Source: Luteibaculum sp964627445 (GTDB taxonomy: Bacteria > Bacteroidota > Bacteroidia > Flavobacteriales_D > Luteibaculaceae). From it: DNA of 64,000 nucleotides. Positions 40,927 through 48,964 of the stretch are shown here, piece by piece. The notes beneath the pieces were generated by a model that was not told the DNA's origin, did not search any database, and worked only from the letters and a program-made list of their open reading frames with translations. Numbering within the stretch: position 1 is the first letter of the stretch; each line of letters starts with the position of its first letter. The stretch spans positions 124,001-188,000 of the forward strand of contig CAZVJF010000003.1 in NCBI GenBank assembly GCA_964627445.1. The letters run 5' to 3'. A program made the position numbers and the translations under genes.

Positions 40927-42123
40927 ATGAAACCTGCATACCTATTTGCCATTGTATTGAGCGCTATGTTTTGGGCTAGCTGCGACAAGTATTTTGGTGA
41001 CAAAACCGATACCGATTTCTTAACGCCACCCGATTTTTCTCAACGCCCAGCTTTTTATGTGCCGGTGCAACCCGTTTTAGCGGGATTGCAAAAACCCACC
41101 GATGTTGTTTACGGGTTTGATGAGCTTATTTATGTAGTAGATTCAGCAGCGGAGCTTGTAATCTCTTATGACCAAAGCGGTCGCCAACTGAGTAGATTTC
41201 GCGTTCCAGGTGCAAAAAAAGTAGCGCAAGACAGGGCACTCGATTTGCTGGTATTAGGACACAAGGACACCGTAATTAACAATTCCAACCAGCGGTTTGA
41301 TGCCGTTTATAGGCTGGATATAACTCACGGTGGTGTGGTAAATTTAGGAGCGGCCCAAATTACCAACACGCTCGTCCACCCCTTCTATTACAAAAACACC
41401 TTTAGCAGCACCGATGCCAGCACCCGTTTTACCGATATAGCCGTCTATGGTGACAACTCCTACTACGTTAGCAGAACAGGAGAATTTCCTGGTAGCCCCG
41501 GGCTTCCTCCCGATGATGCTGTTATATTCTTTAACGAAAATGATGTGTACCAAAGTCCAGTGTTTGTGAATTCCCAGGGAAGGCTGGTTAGGGATTTCTT
41601 TAAAGTTCCTTCAGCCATCACCACTTTTATGCAGCCACCACAAATTTCTGCGCAAGCTTTCAGTAGAAATTTCATCTACTGCAGTAGTCCACAAGAGCGC
41701 AACACCAATGAATTTCGCATACGCACTATAGAGTACGTAATCACCGAAAACGGTGCTTCCTATGGACCTGTAGCACCTGTACAAAGAGACACCAGCACGT
41801 CTTCTGGTACCATCTCAGACTCGGAAAAATATTTTAACCCTACGGGCATTACTGTGGCTGGAGATGGCACCAATTACATCTTTGTTGTAGATGCCGACAC
41901 CGACTCGTTGTACCAATTCTCTGGCAACGGATTGGAGGGCGTAAATCCACCTGCAGGTGCTGCATCCGATAAAAACATCATTGTATCCTTTGGCGGAACA
42001 GGTAATGGACTTACCCAATTTAACCGCCCCAGTGCAGTGGCTTATGCTAACGAAATAGTTTACGTAGCCGACAGGGACAATGGCCGTGTATTGCGGTTTA
42101 GACTTACCACAGATTTTGACTAA
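40927..42123 (+). CDS. Predicted lipoprotein with NHL/beta-propeller repeats
   Basis: About 398 residues from ATG 40927, with lipoprotein signal MKPAYLFAIVLSAMFWASC (lipobox W-A-S-C). Beta-propeller blades are seen: LQKPTDVVYGFDELIYVVDS, TRFTDIAVYGDNSYYVSR, FNPTGITVAGDGTNYIFVVD and QFNRPSAVAYANEIVYVADR. The last two have the NHL pattern of P-x-G-I/V-A-V-x-VAD. It probably binds protein or ligand at the outer membrane, as a partner of the receptor and barrel encoded just upstream. Earlier in-frame ATGs would spoil the lipoprotein signal. The start lies one base after the previous stop. Confidence 0.82.
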   Translation: MKPAYLFAIVLSAMFWASCDKYFGDKTDTDFLTPPDFSQRPAFYVPVQPVLAGLQKPTDVVYGFDELIYVVDSAAELVISYDQSGRQLSRFRVPGAKKVAQDRALDLLVLGHKDTVINNSNQRFDAVYRLDITHGGVVNLGAAQITNTLVHPFYYKNTFSSTDASTRFTDIAVYGDNSYYVSRTGEFPGSPGLPPDDAVIFFNENDVYQSPVFVNSQGRLVRDFFKVPSAITTFMQPPQISAQAFSRNFIYCSSPQERNTNEFRIRTIEYVITENGASYGPVAPVQRDTSTSSGTISDSEKYFNPTGITVAGDGTNYIFVVDADTDSLYQFSGNGLEGVNPPAGAASDKNIIVSFGGTGNGLTQFNRPSAVAYANEIVYVADRDNGRVLRFRLTTDFD

Positions 42124-42175
42124 ACGGTTGTGCTATCTAAAGGCGAAGTCTTAAGTTCGCTATAAAACAACTACC

Positions 42176-42871
42176 ATGCGCATATACCTTTTTGTGTTGT
42201 TCGCGATTTTGGGCGGTCAGCTTAGCGCCCAATCGCCCAGTACCCAAGACATCTTGGACAAAGCCAAAAACCTTTTCCAGTCCAACCAATTGGATGTAGA
42301 CCAAATAAAAAGCCTAACCACTAATTTTTCTGTAGCGGTTGTGGGCGACTTGGCCGTTGAAAATGCGTTTTACAAGGATCCAAAAATTTTCATCCCCCTA
42401 CCCGACCAATACAATCAGGTAAAATCTACGGTATCTCGTTTTGGTGGCGAGCGCTTGGTCAACAATATTGAGAAACAGCTCAACGAAGCAGCCGAAGCGA
42501 CCATAGACATGGCGAAGCCCTTAGTTGTAGATGCTGTAAAACAGCTTACCGTGACCGATGTGATACGCATAGCTGCCGATCGCCAGGACGGATTTACCAA
42601 TTACCTGGACGACAAGGTTGCCATAGCGCTGCAAGCCAACATAACACCTAGTGTTAAGCAGCACCTCGAAAAAACCGGTACCTACAATTTACTCAACGAT
42701 TTCTTTAAGAATTACAAACGTGCGGCAGGATTCTTTGGTAAGCGCATACCCGATGGCCCAGATTTAGAAACCTACGTAGCAGCGCAGGCTGTGAAAGGCC
42801 TTTTTGTAAAACTGGCCGCCCAGGAAAGTGAGTTTCGCAGCGAAAAACTACCTAGCATATTCAGCAAATGA
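42176..42871 (+). CDS. DUF4197 exported protein
   Basis: A 231-residue protein with a signal peptide (about 1-18, GGQLSAQ). The rest is mainly helical and matches DUF4197, which occurs widely in Bacteroidota and Proteobacteria without a known function. Typical points are NAFYKDPKIFIPLP, NEAAEATIDMAKPLVVDAVK, RIAADRQDGFTNYL and the end VKGLFVKLAAQESEFR. It overlaps the next gene by four bases (ATGA). Confidence 0.86.
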   Translation: MRIYLFVLFAILGGQLSAQSPSTQDILDKAKNLFQSNQLDVDQIKSLTTNFSVAVVGDLAVENAFYKDPKIFIPLPDQYNQVKSTVSRFGGERLVNNIEKQLNEAAEATIDMAKPLVVDAVKQLTVTDVIRIAADRQDGFTNYLDDKVAIALQANITPSVKQHLEKTGTYNLLNDFFKNYKRAAGFFGKRIPDGPDLETYVAAQAVKGLFVKLAAQESEFRSEKLPSIFSK

Positions 42872-43722
42872 ATGCAGCCAACGATCAATGGCTGAGCACC
42901 AATGCAAAGCCCGTTTATCACCTACCGCTGCAGCCCGAAAACATTGCAAGCACCATAATCATTGTTGGCGATCCTGGGCGCATAAAAACAGTGAGCGCGC
43001 ACTTTGATACGATTGCATTTACCGCAGCTAACCGAGAGTTTTCTATTGCTACGGGGATTTTCTCCAACCATAATATATCGGTTATTTCCTCAGGAATTGG
43101 GGTAGACAACATCGACATTCTTCTCAATGAGCTCACCTACCTAAAGGGTACCGGCTTAACCTTTATAAGACTGGGAACCACCGGGGCGGTGCAGCCCAAC
43201 CTAGCGCCAGGTAGCATCGTAGTATCTAAATACGCGGTAGGCATAGAAGGCCTTATGCACCATTACCAAATGGAGTATTCTGAAGAGGAATTGGCCTTAT
43301 CGCGTGCTTTTGAAGCAGCATCCTTGCTTCCTCCCAACATAGCTAAACCTTATGCGGTGGCATGCTCCGATGCGTTAGACCGTTGTTTTCCCAGCGCTTG
43401 GAAACGTGGCATTACGCTTACCGCAAACGGATTTTACGGCCCACAATTTCGCAACCCCGCCCAAGGACAACGGAGCTCCAACAAAACCATTAACGACCTA
43501 GGCGCGTTCTTTTTTAATACCCTCCCCCTCACCAACATAGAAATGGAGTGCAGTGGCATTTACGGCCTTGCTAAGTTGTTTGGCCACAGAGCCATTACCA
43601 TTTGCACCGTAATTGCCAACCGTAGCACGGGAGCAATAAGTCAGCAGCCCGATGCCGATGTTAAGCACCTCGTGCACAGTGCTATGGCAAGTATTGCACA
43701 ACAGGTGTTGGAAAACCATTAG
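42868..43722 (+). CDS. Nucleoside phosphorylase (uridine phosphorylase-like)
   Basis: A 284-residue PNP/UDP-family phosphorylase that splits nucleosides with phosphate to a base and ribose-1-phosphate. Motifs: IIVGDPGRIKTV (phosphate-binding GDPGR), ISSGIGVDNIDILLNEL, FIRLGTTGAVQPNLAPGSIV, and NIEMECSGIYGLAKLFGH, in which the Met-Glu pair contacts ribose. The last block is closer to uridine phosphorylase than to purine enzymes. It overlaps the DUF4197 gene by four bases (ATGA). Confidence 0.9.
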   Translation: MNAANDQWLSTNAKPVYHLPLQPENIASTIIIVGDPGRIKTVSAHFDTIAFTAANREFSIATGIFSNHNISVISSGIGVDNIDILLNELTYLKGTGLTFIRLGTTGAVQPNLAPGSIVVSKYAVGIEGLMHHYQMEYSEEELALSRAFEAASLLPPNIAKPYAVACSDALDRCFPSAWKRGITLTANGFYGPQFRNPAQGQRSSNKTINDLGAFFFNTLPLTNIEMECSGIYGLAKLFGHRAITICTVIANRSTGAISQQPDADVKHLVHSAMASIAQQVLENH

Positions 43723-43777
43723 CGCCCGCTATCTAGGCAAGGCCCGGAAGCGGTAATTTAAGCTGGAAAATAAGCCT

Positions 43778-44632
43778 ATGGAAAAGTTACAGGCACTAAT
43801 ACAGTTGATAGACGACCCCGATGCGGCTATTGTAAAGCAGGTACGCGAGGAAATTATAGCCATTGGAGATAAGGCCATTCCCGAGTTGGAGCAGTTTTGG
43901 GAGGATAATTCCTTTGAGCCTAACTTTAGAGAGCGGGTGGAAGATCTCATCCACACCATACAGTTTAACACGGTTAAAGACGGTTTGATGGATTGGGCCG
44001 AGAACCGATCTAGCGAACTTATTGAGGGCGTGTATTGGGTAAACAAATACCAGTACCCCGACATTACGATAGAAGAGCTTCAAGCGCAAATACAAGAAAT
44101 TGCAGACCAAGTAATTGTACAGTTGAAAGGTCCCAACAGCCCAAAAAACTTGGTAGGTTTTATCAATGACACCCTGTACCAAAAACTTGGGTTTCGTGGC
44201 AACAAACGCCATTTCCACGCGCCACAAAACAACTACCTCTCTGAAGTCTTAAGCGGAAGAAAAGGCAATCCACTGAGCCTTTCTATCGTGTATACCTTAA
44301 TTGCAGACCTCATGCATTTGCCAATAAAGGGGGTAAATCTGCCCAACCATTTTATTGCGGCTTACATGGAGGAAGGTCAAACGGAATCGGATGTTTTATT
44401 TTACATCAACCCGTTTAGCCGAGGTACCTTGCTCACACACCAAGATATTGTTGTTTTTTTGCATGAGATGAACTTACCCGTGCAGGAAGAATTCACCAAA
44501 CCGTGTGGCAATATTGCTATGGTGAAAAGGCTTTTGGTGAATTTGATCTATGCCTACACCCGCATAGGACACGAGGAAAAAGTTACGGAGATTAAATTAT
44601 TGGAAGAACAACTAAACACCAAAGATTCTTGA
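43778..44632 (+). CDS. SirB1/transglutaminase-like family protein
   Basis: A 284-residue protein. The N-terminal part (1-100) is helical, and the central part carries the SirB1 signature: NDTLYQKLGFRGNKRHF, YLSEVLSGRKGNPLSLSIVY and GVNLPNHFIAAY. This is the transglutaminase-like Transglut_core2 fold; the usual catalytic cysteine is replaced in this family, so enzyme activity is doubtful. The next gene, a HEAT-type protein, starts four bases before its stop. Confidence 0.85.
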   Translation: MEKLQALIQLIDDPDAAIVKQVREEIIAIGDKAIPELEQFWEDNSFEPNFRERVEDLIHTIQFNTVKDGLMDWAENRSSELIEGVYWVNKYQYPDITIEELQAQIQEIADQVIVQLKGPNSPKNLVGFINDTLYQKLGFRGNKRHFHAPQNNYLSEVLSGRKGNPLSLSIVYTLIADLMHLPIKGVNLPNHFIAAYMEEGQTESDVLFYINPFSRGTLLTHQDIVVFLHEMNLPVQEEFTKPCGNIAMVKRLLVNLIYAYTRIGHEEKVTEIKLLEEQLNTKDS

Positions 44633-45168
44633 CGCAAGCAGAGAAGGAAAAAGACGCAAAAAAGGAATTACTAAAAAACTTATTTGCGGCTGATGAGATG
44701 ATCGTTTTAGACGCCTTAGAAAAGGCAAAGTTTATTGGAGATGCCGAGGCCGTTGCTCCTATTTTAGCACTAGTGGCTAAGGATGATTGGCCACAGGCCC
44801 AAGAAAAAGCGGCTACTGTTTTATCCACCCTCAAAGACAGCGAGGCTCAAAACACCTTTTTAAACCACTTTGATGAGGCGCAGTACGCAAGCGCGACTCC
44901 TACCCTTTTGGCCGCAATTTGGACGGCAGGAATGGATGCTAGCGACCACATGGCTAAGGTTGTTAAGGCCAGTTTACAGAGCAATTATCAGGCTGTACTA
45001 GAAGCGCTTACGATTCTGGACAACCTGGAAAACACCATACCGGAGGAACAGCTTATGGAGGCCCAACTGGCTTGCAAAACCTACTTGGAGCAAAACAAAA
45101 ACAGCGATAAAAAAGAAATGGTTACGCTACTACTCCAAACTTTAGAAACTACCGATAGCTACGAATAA
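44629..45168 (+). CDS. HEAT-repeat-like helical protein
   Basis: A 179-residue all-helical, acidic protein with HEAT-like paired helices: MIVLDALEKAKFIGDAEAVA, PILALVAKDDWPQAQEKA, TPTLLAAIWTAGMDAS. It has no signal peptide. The start is a TTG at 44629 that overlaps the previous stop (TTGA). It probably mediates protein contacts, perhaps with the SirB1-like partner. Its last 10 bases overlap the end of purC on the opposite strand. Confidence 0.68.
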   Translation: MTQAEKEKDAKKELLKNLFAADEMIVLDALEKAKFIGDAEAVAPILALVAKDDWPQAQEKAATVLSTLKDSEAQNTFLNHFDEAQYASATPTLLAAIWTAGMDASDHMAKVVKASLQSNYQAVLEALTILDNLENTIPEEQLMEAQLACKTYLEQNKNSDKKEMVTLLLQTLETTDSYE

Positions 45169-46130
45169 CCCACTTGCTGCAAGCCGCTTTTTATGTGGCG
45201 CAGCATCACGTCGGCTTTTAGCTCTTGGTTGCCTACAAATGGGGTCCCCGTTATTTTCTCATACAGCTCTATGTAGCGCTGTGTAACGCTTTGCACAAAC
45301 TCTTGAGGCATCTCGGGCATGGTTTGTCCCTCTAATCCTTGGAAACCTTGTTCCATTAGCCATTCGCGTACAAACTCTTTGCTGAGTTGGCGCTGTGGCT
45401 TGTTGGCCTCTAGCAGTTCCTCGTAGGTATTGGCATAAAAGTATCGTGATGAATCGGGAGTGTGAATTTCATCAATGAGCACCACCTCGCCATTGCGAAT
45501 ACCAAACTCGTACTTGGTATCTACCAGGATGAGGCCTTTTTCTGCTGCTTTTTCGGTACCGCGTTGAAACAAGGCGCGGGTATACTTCTCAAGCTGCTCG
45601 TAGATCTTGGGTTCTACCAACCCTTGCTTTAAAATTTCTTCGCGAGCGATGTCTTCATCGTGCCCTTCATCGGCTTTTGTGGCCGGTGTAATAATGGGCT
45701 CGGGAAACTTTTGGTTTTCGCGCATGCCTTCGGGCATAGCTACGCCACAAATTTCGCGTTTACCTGCCTTGTACTCGCGCCAGGCATGCCCTGCCAAATA
45801 ACCACGAATTACCATCTCTACCTTTATGGGCTCGGCATAATAACCGATGCTCACATTGGGGTGCGGTGAATTCACAAACCAATTGGGACAAATGTCTTGG
45901 GTTTCTTCTAAAAAATGGATAGCCGTCTTATTGAGCACCTGTCCCTTAAACGGTATGGGTTCAGGTAGAATATGGTCGAAAGCTGAGATGCGATCACTGG
46001 CTATCATCACCAGCAAATTGTTGGGTAGTTTGTACACATCGCGCACCTTACCGCGATAAAACTTTTGGTCTGGATGCAGCTGCAATTTGCTTTGAAATAC
46101 AGTTTTGGGAGTGGTGCTAGGTGTTGTCAT
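45159..46130 (-). CDS. purC: Phosphoribosylaminoimidazole-succinocarboxamide synthase
   Basis: A 323-residue SAICAR synthase, step 8 of de novo purine synthesis, joining CAIR and aspartate with ATP. Motifs: KFYRGKVRDVYKL, ASDRISAFDHILPEPIPFKG, VIRGYLAGHAWREYKAG, the EEILKQGLV segment, ILVDTKYEFGIRNGEVVLID and IHTPDSSRYF. The length is that of the longer, eukaryote-like PurC form common in Bacteroidota. ATG 46130 gives MTTPSTTPKTVF; a start 30 bases upstream is less likely because it lies further into phoH. It overlaps the phoH stop by 14 bases. Confidence 0.96.
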   Translation of the reverse strand: MTTPSTTPKTVFQSKLQLHPDQKFYRGKVRDVYKLPNNLLVMIASDRISAFDHILPEPIPFKGQVLNKTAIHFLEETQDICPNWFVNSPHPNVSIGYYAEPIKVEMVIRGYLAGHAWREYKAGKREICGVAMPEGMRENQKFPEPIITPATKADEGHDEDIAREEILKQGLVEPKIYEQLEKYTRALFQRGTEKAAEKGLILVDTKYEFGIRNGEVVLIDEIHTPDSSRYFYANTYEELLEANKPQRQLSKEFVREWLMEQGFQGLEGQTMPEMPQEFVQSVTQRYIELYEKITGTPFVGNQELKADVMLRHIKSGLQQVGYS

Positions 46131-47058
46131 CGGCTTCGTAAGCTTGTACAATTTTATCAACTAAGGGGTGGCGTATGATATCTCGGTTATCCAAGCGTAC
46201 CACTTCCAACCCATTTATTTTTTCAAGGATGTTAAGCGAGTCATACAACCCACTTTGACTTTTACGGGGTAAATCAATTTGGGTTACATCGCCAGTAACC
46301 ACAAACTTAGCAGACAATCCCATACGGGTAAGAAACATTTTCAGCTGACTTTTAGTGGCGTTTTGCGCCTCATCCAATATAACAAAGGCTTTGTCTAGCG
46401 TACGTCCACGCATAAATGCCAATGGAGCAATTTGAATGACACCATCTTCTATGAACTCGGCCAAACGGGCACCAGGAATCATATCGCGAAGCGCGTCATA
46501 TAGCGGTTGTAGGTAGGGATCAAGCTTTTCTTTTAGGTCTCCCGGTAAAAAACCCAAATGCTCCCCCGCCTCCACTGCGGGACGGGTTAAGATAATGCGC
46601 TTTACCTCTTTGTTTTTCAGGGCTCTTACGGCCAAGGCCACGGCAGTGTACGTTTTCCCAGTACCGGCTGGGCCTATGGCAAAAACAATATCGTTTTTAG
46701 CGCAGGCATCTACAATGCGCTTTTGGTTTACGGTTTTGGCTTTAATCTGTGCTCCGTTGTTACCATAGAGCAACACTTCACTTCCAGCCTTTCCTTTCCA
46801 GTCTTGCTTATCGCTGGTAATAAGATCGTTGTAGTCTTTATCGCTGAGGCGATTGTACCGCTGGTAGAATTGTTCCAGCTCCGATATTTTCTTGTCTATC
46901 GTCTCTATCTCTAGCTGCTCCCCTGCAATACGCAAAATATTGCCACGGGCATTTATTTTTACTTTAGGATATGCCGCTTGCAGTTGACTTAGACGGGCGT
47001 TGTTTACGCCTAGAATAAGCAGCGGATCTATTTTGGTGAGCGCTCTCTCTAACTCCAA
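46117..47058 (-). CDS. phoH: PhoH family ATPase
   Basis: A 313-residue PhoH-like P-loop ATPase, a family linked to RNA metabolism. Walker A is GPAGTGKT at about residues 131-138, Walker B is FVILDEAQNA. The block RPAVEAGEHLGFLPGDLKEK and RDIIRHPLVDKIV near the end are typical. An N-terminal KH-like segment (about 1-60) is present. The start codon is read as TTG (47058), since no ATG precedes the conserved beginning. It is divergent from the SAM hydrolase gene. Confidence 0.93.
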   Translation of the reverse strand: MELERALTKIDPLLILGVNNARLSQLQAAYPKVKINARGNILRIAGEQLEIETIDKKISELEQFYQRYNRLSDKDYNDLITSDKQDWKGKAGSEVLLYGNNGAQIKAKTVNQKRIVDACAKNDIVFAIGPAGTGKTYTAVALAVRALKNKEVKRIILTRPAVEAGEHLGFLPGDLKEKLDPYLQPLYDALRDMIPGARLAEFIEDGVIQIAPLAFMRGRTLDKAFVILDEAQNATKSQLKMFLTRMGLSAKFVVTGDVTQIDLPRKSQSGLYDSLNILEKINGLEVVRLDNRDIIRHPLVDKIVQAYEADDNT

Positions 47059-47145
47059 ATAGTTAATTTTTAGGGTGCGTTGTTATAATTCTAATTTTGT
47101 GCGAAAATACGCAATAATAGCGGCTATTTCTCTTGGATTTACAAC

Positions 47146-47958
47146 ATGAGTGTCATCACACTTACTTCAGACATGGGCCTCAAGGATTATTATGTGGCAG
47201 CGGTAAAGGGCGCCATCATTTCACAAAATCCAGAAGCCAACATCATAGACATTAGCCACGAGATCAAACCTTTTGACATTTTTCAAGCGGCTTTTGTGGT
47301 TAAAAACTGCTTTAAGAGTTTCCCAAAAGGTACGGTACACGTGCTTTGTGTGGATGACGAACCCAAAAGTCACCAACGCTACCTAGCAGTCGTATATCAG
47401 GACCACTACTTTATAGCGAGCGACTCGGGCATCCTTACTATTCTTTTTAACGAGGAACCCGACCGCATGGTAGAAATAGCCCTTTCTGCCGATAGTGAAG
47501 AAGGCGTTTTTGTTGCAAAAGACATATTGGCCAAAGCGGCTGGATATTTATCGCGCGGTGGAACCCTGGAGTTTCTGGGTAAAGAAACCTCAGAAATTAA
47601 CCGCAGATCTGTCATGAAACCTACCACCACCGAGCGTGAGATTCAAGGCAGTGTTATCCACATCGACTCGTACGGCAACGCCATTACCAATATAGACCGG
47701 CATTTATTTAGTCTTATTGGCAAAAGCCGGGGGTTTGACATTTACTTTGGAAGCGAACGTTATCGCATTGGTAAAATTTCTAAGCACTATGGCGATGTTG
47801 CCATGGGAGAAAAATGTGCTGTATTTGGAGAAAGTGGATATTTGGAAATTGCCTTAAACAAAGGTACGGAGGAAACCGGCGGAAGTGCATCACAACTCTT
47901 AGGTTTGCACTTGGGAAATACCGTAAGAATAGAGTTTGCAAATGATACGAATCGTTAA
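47146..47958 (+). CDS. SAM hydrolase/SAM-dependent halogenase family protein (DUF62)
   Basis: A 270-residue DUF62 protein, the family of S-adenosyl-L-methionine hydroxide adenosyltransferases related to chlorinase and fluorinase. Diagnostic segments: TLTSDMGLKDYYVAAVKGAI, IIDISHEIKPFDIFQAAFVV, VHVLCVDDEP, HYFIASDSGILTIL and SVIHIDSYGNAITNI. It most likely hydrolyses SAM to adenosine and methionine. A halogenase loop is not evident. The start of the ABM-domain gene lies inside its last 17 bases. Confidence 0.92.
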   Translation: MSVITLTSDMGLKDYYVAAVKGAIISQNPEANIIDISHEIKPFDIFQAAFVVKNCFKSFPKGTVHVLCVDDEPKSHQRYLAVVYQDHYFIASDSGILTILFNEEPDRMVEIALSADSEEGVFVAKDILAKAAGYLSRGGTLEFLGKETSEINRRSVMKPTTTEREIQGSVIHIDSYGNAITNIDRHLFSLIGKSRGFDIYFGSERYRIGKISKHYGDVAMGEKCAVFGESGYLEIALNKGTEETGGSASQLLGLHLGNTVRIEFANDTNR

Positions 47959-48247
47959 AATGACCTTTAAGGAGTCGAGTGTTTCCGATTTTTTAGAGAT
48001 GTTTGCGGCCAAAAAACAGGCCATTGGTTCTTTTCCAGGTTGCAGTGGTGTAAAACTGTTACAGGACCGCGATAACGCAGGTATATTTTTTACCTACAGC
48101 CGTTGGTCGGGTCCCGAAGCCCTCGAAAACTACCGTCAATCGGAGCTTTTCCAAACCACCTGGAAGCAAACCAAAACCTGGTTTGCCGATAAACCGCAGG
48201 CATGGTCTGTAGAAGAAAAAGAAGCATCGCATGCTGGCACTATTTAA
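47942..48247 (+). CDS. ABM-domain (antibiotic biosynthesis monooxygenase-like) small protein
   Basis: A 101-residue ferredoxin-like-fold protein of the ABM superfamily. Typical segments are IRIVKMTFKESSVSDFLEMF, KKQAIGSFPGCSGVKLLQD, and the FFTYSRWSGPEALENYRQSE block. Members include small monooxygenases and heme-degrading enzymes, but many are uncharacterised. ATG 47942 is preferred over a TTG six bases upstream. It overlaps the SAM hydrolase gene and, by 17 bases, gldF. Confidence 0.86.
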   Translation: MIRIVKMTFKESSVSDFLEMFAAKKQAIGSFPGCSGVKLLQDRDNAGIFFTYSRWSGPEALENYRQSELFQTTWKQTKTWFADKPQAWSVEEKEASHAGTI

Positions 48248-48962
48248 GAAAGAGGTACGTACCTTCATCGGATCGCTAACGGGCTTCATAGTCCTCAGCG
48301 TGTTCTTGGTTTTGACCGGTTTGTTTGTCTGGGTATTTCCTGGTGACCTAAACATACTTACCAGTGGTTACGCAGATTTCAGTCCATTTTTTGTGGCGGC
48401 TCCATGGATGTTTCTTTTCCTCATTCCCGCCATTACCATGCGCTTTTTTGCCGAAGAAAAACGCACCGGAACCATAGAGCTGTTGCTAACCAAACCCCTT
48501 AGCGAAACCCAGATTGTACTCGGTAAGTTTTTAGCGGGTGTATTGCTGGTAATCTGTGCATTGGTGCCTACCTTGGTGTATTACTTCTCTTTGTATAACC
48601 TGGCAGAACCGATTGGAAACGTAGACAACGGGGCCATTATAGGTTCTTATTTAGGCTTGCTTATGCTCGCCTCCTCTTTTGTGGCCATGGGCACGTTTGC
48701 TTCCAGCCTTACGGATAACCAAATCATCTCTTTCCTTATTGCGGTTTTTCTGTGCTTCTTCTTTTTTATGGGCTTCGAGTCCATTGGCTCTTTTAAGTGG
48801 TTTGGCGCACTAGACAGCGTTATTATAAATCTAGGAATACAAAGCCATTATCAATCTATAAGCCGCGGTGTTATTGATACGCGTGACATCGTGTACTTTT
48901 TTAGTTTGAGCTTTTTGTTTTTAATGCTCACGCGTTTTGTTTTGGAAGGGAGGAAGTGGTAA
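48231..48962 (+). CDS. gldF: Gliding motility ABC transporter permease GldF
   Basis: A 243-residue ABC-2-type permease with six hydrophobic segments. It matches GldF: ALFKKEVRTFIGSLTGFIVL, the PGDLNILTSGYADFSPFFVA loop, AITMRFFAEEKRTGTIELLL, then LGKFLAGVLLVICALVPTLV. GldF and GldG form a transporter with the ATPase GldA, which is not in this window. It supports gliding in flavobacteria, although many non-gliding members keep it. It overlaps the ABM gene at its start and ends two bases before gldG. Confidence 0.94.
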   Translation: MLALFKKEVRTFIGSLTGFIVLSVFLVLTGLFVWVFPGDLNILTSGYADFSPFFVAAPWMFLFLIPAITMRFFAEEKRTGTIELLLTKPLSETQIVLGKFLAGVLLVICALVPTLVYYFSLYNLAEPIGNVDNGAIIGSYLGLLMLASSFVAMGTFASSLTDNQIISFLIAVFLCFFFFMGFESIGSFKWFGALDSVIINLGIQSHYQSISRGVIDTRDIVYFFSLSFLFLMLTRFVLEGRKW

Positions 48963-48964
48963 CC

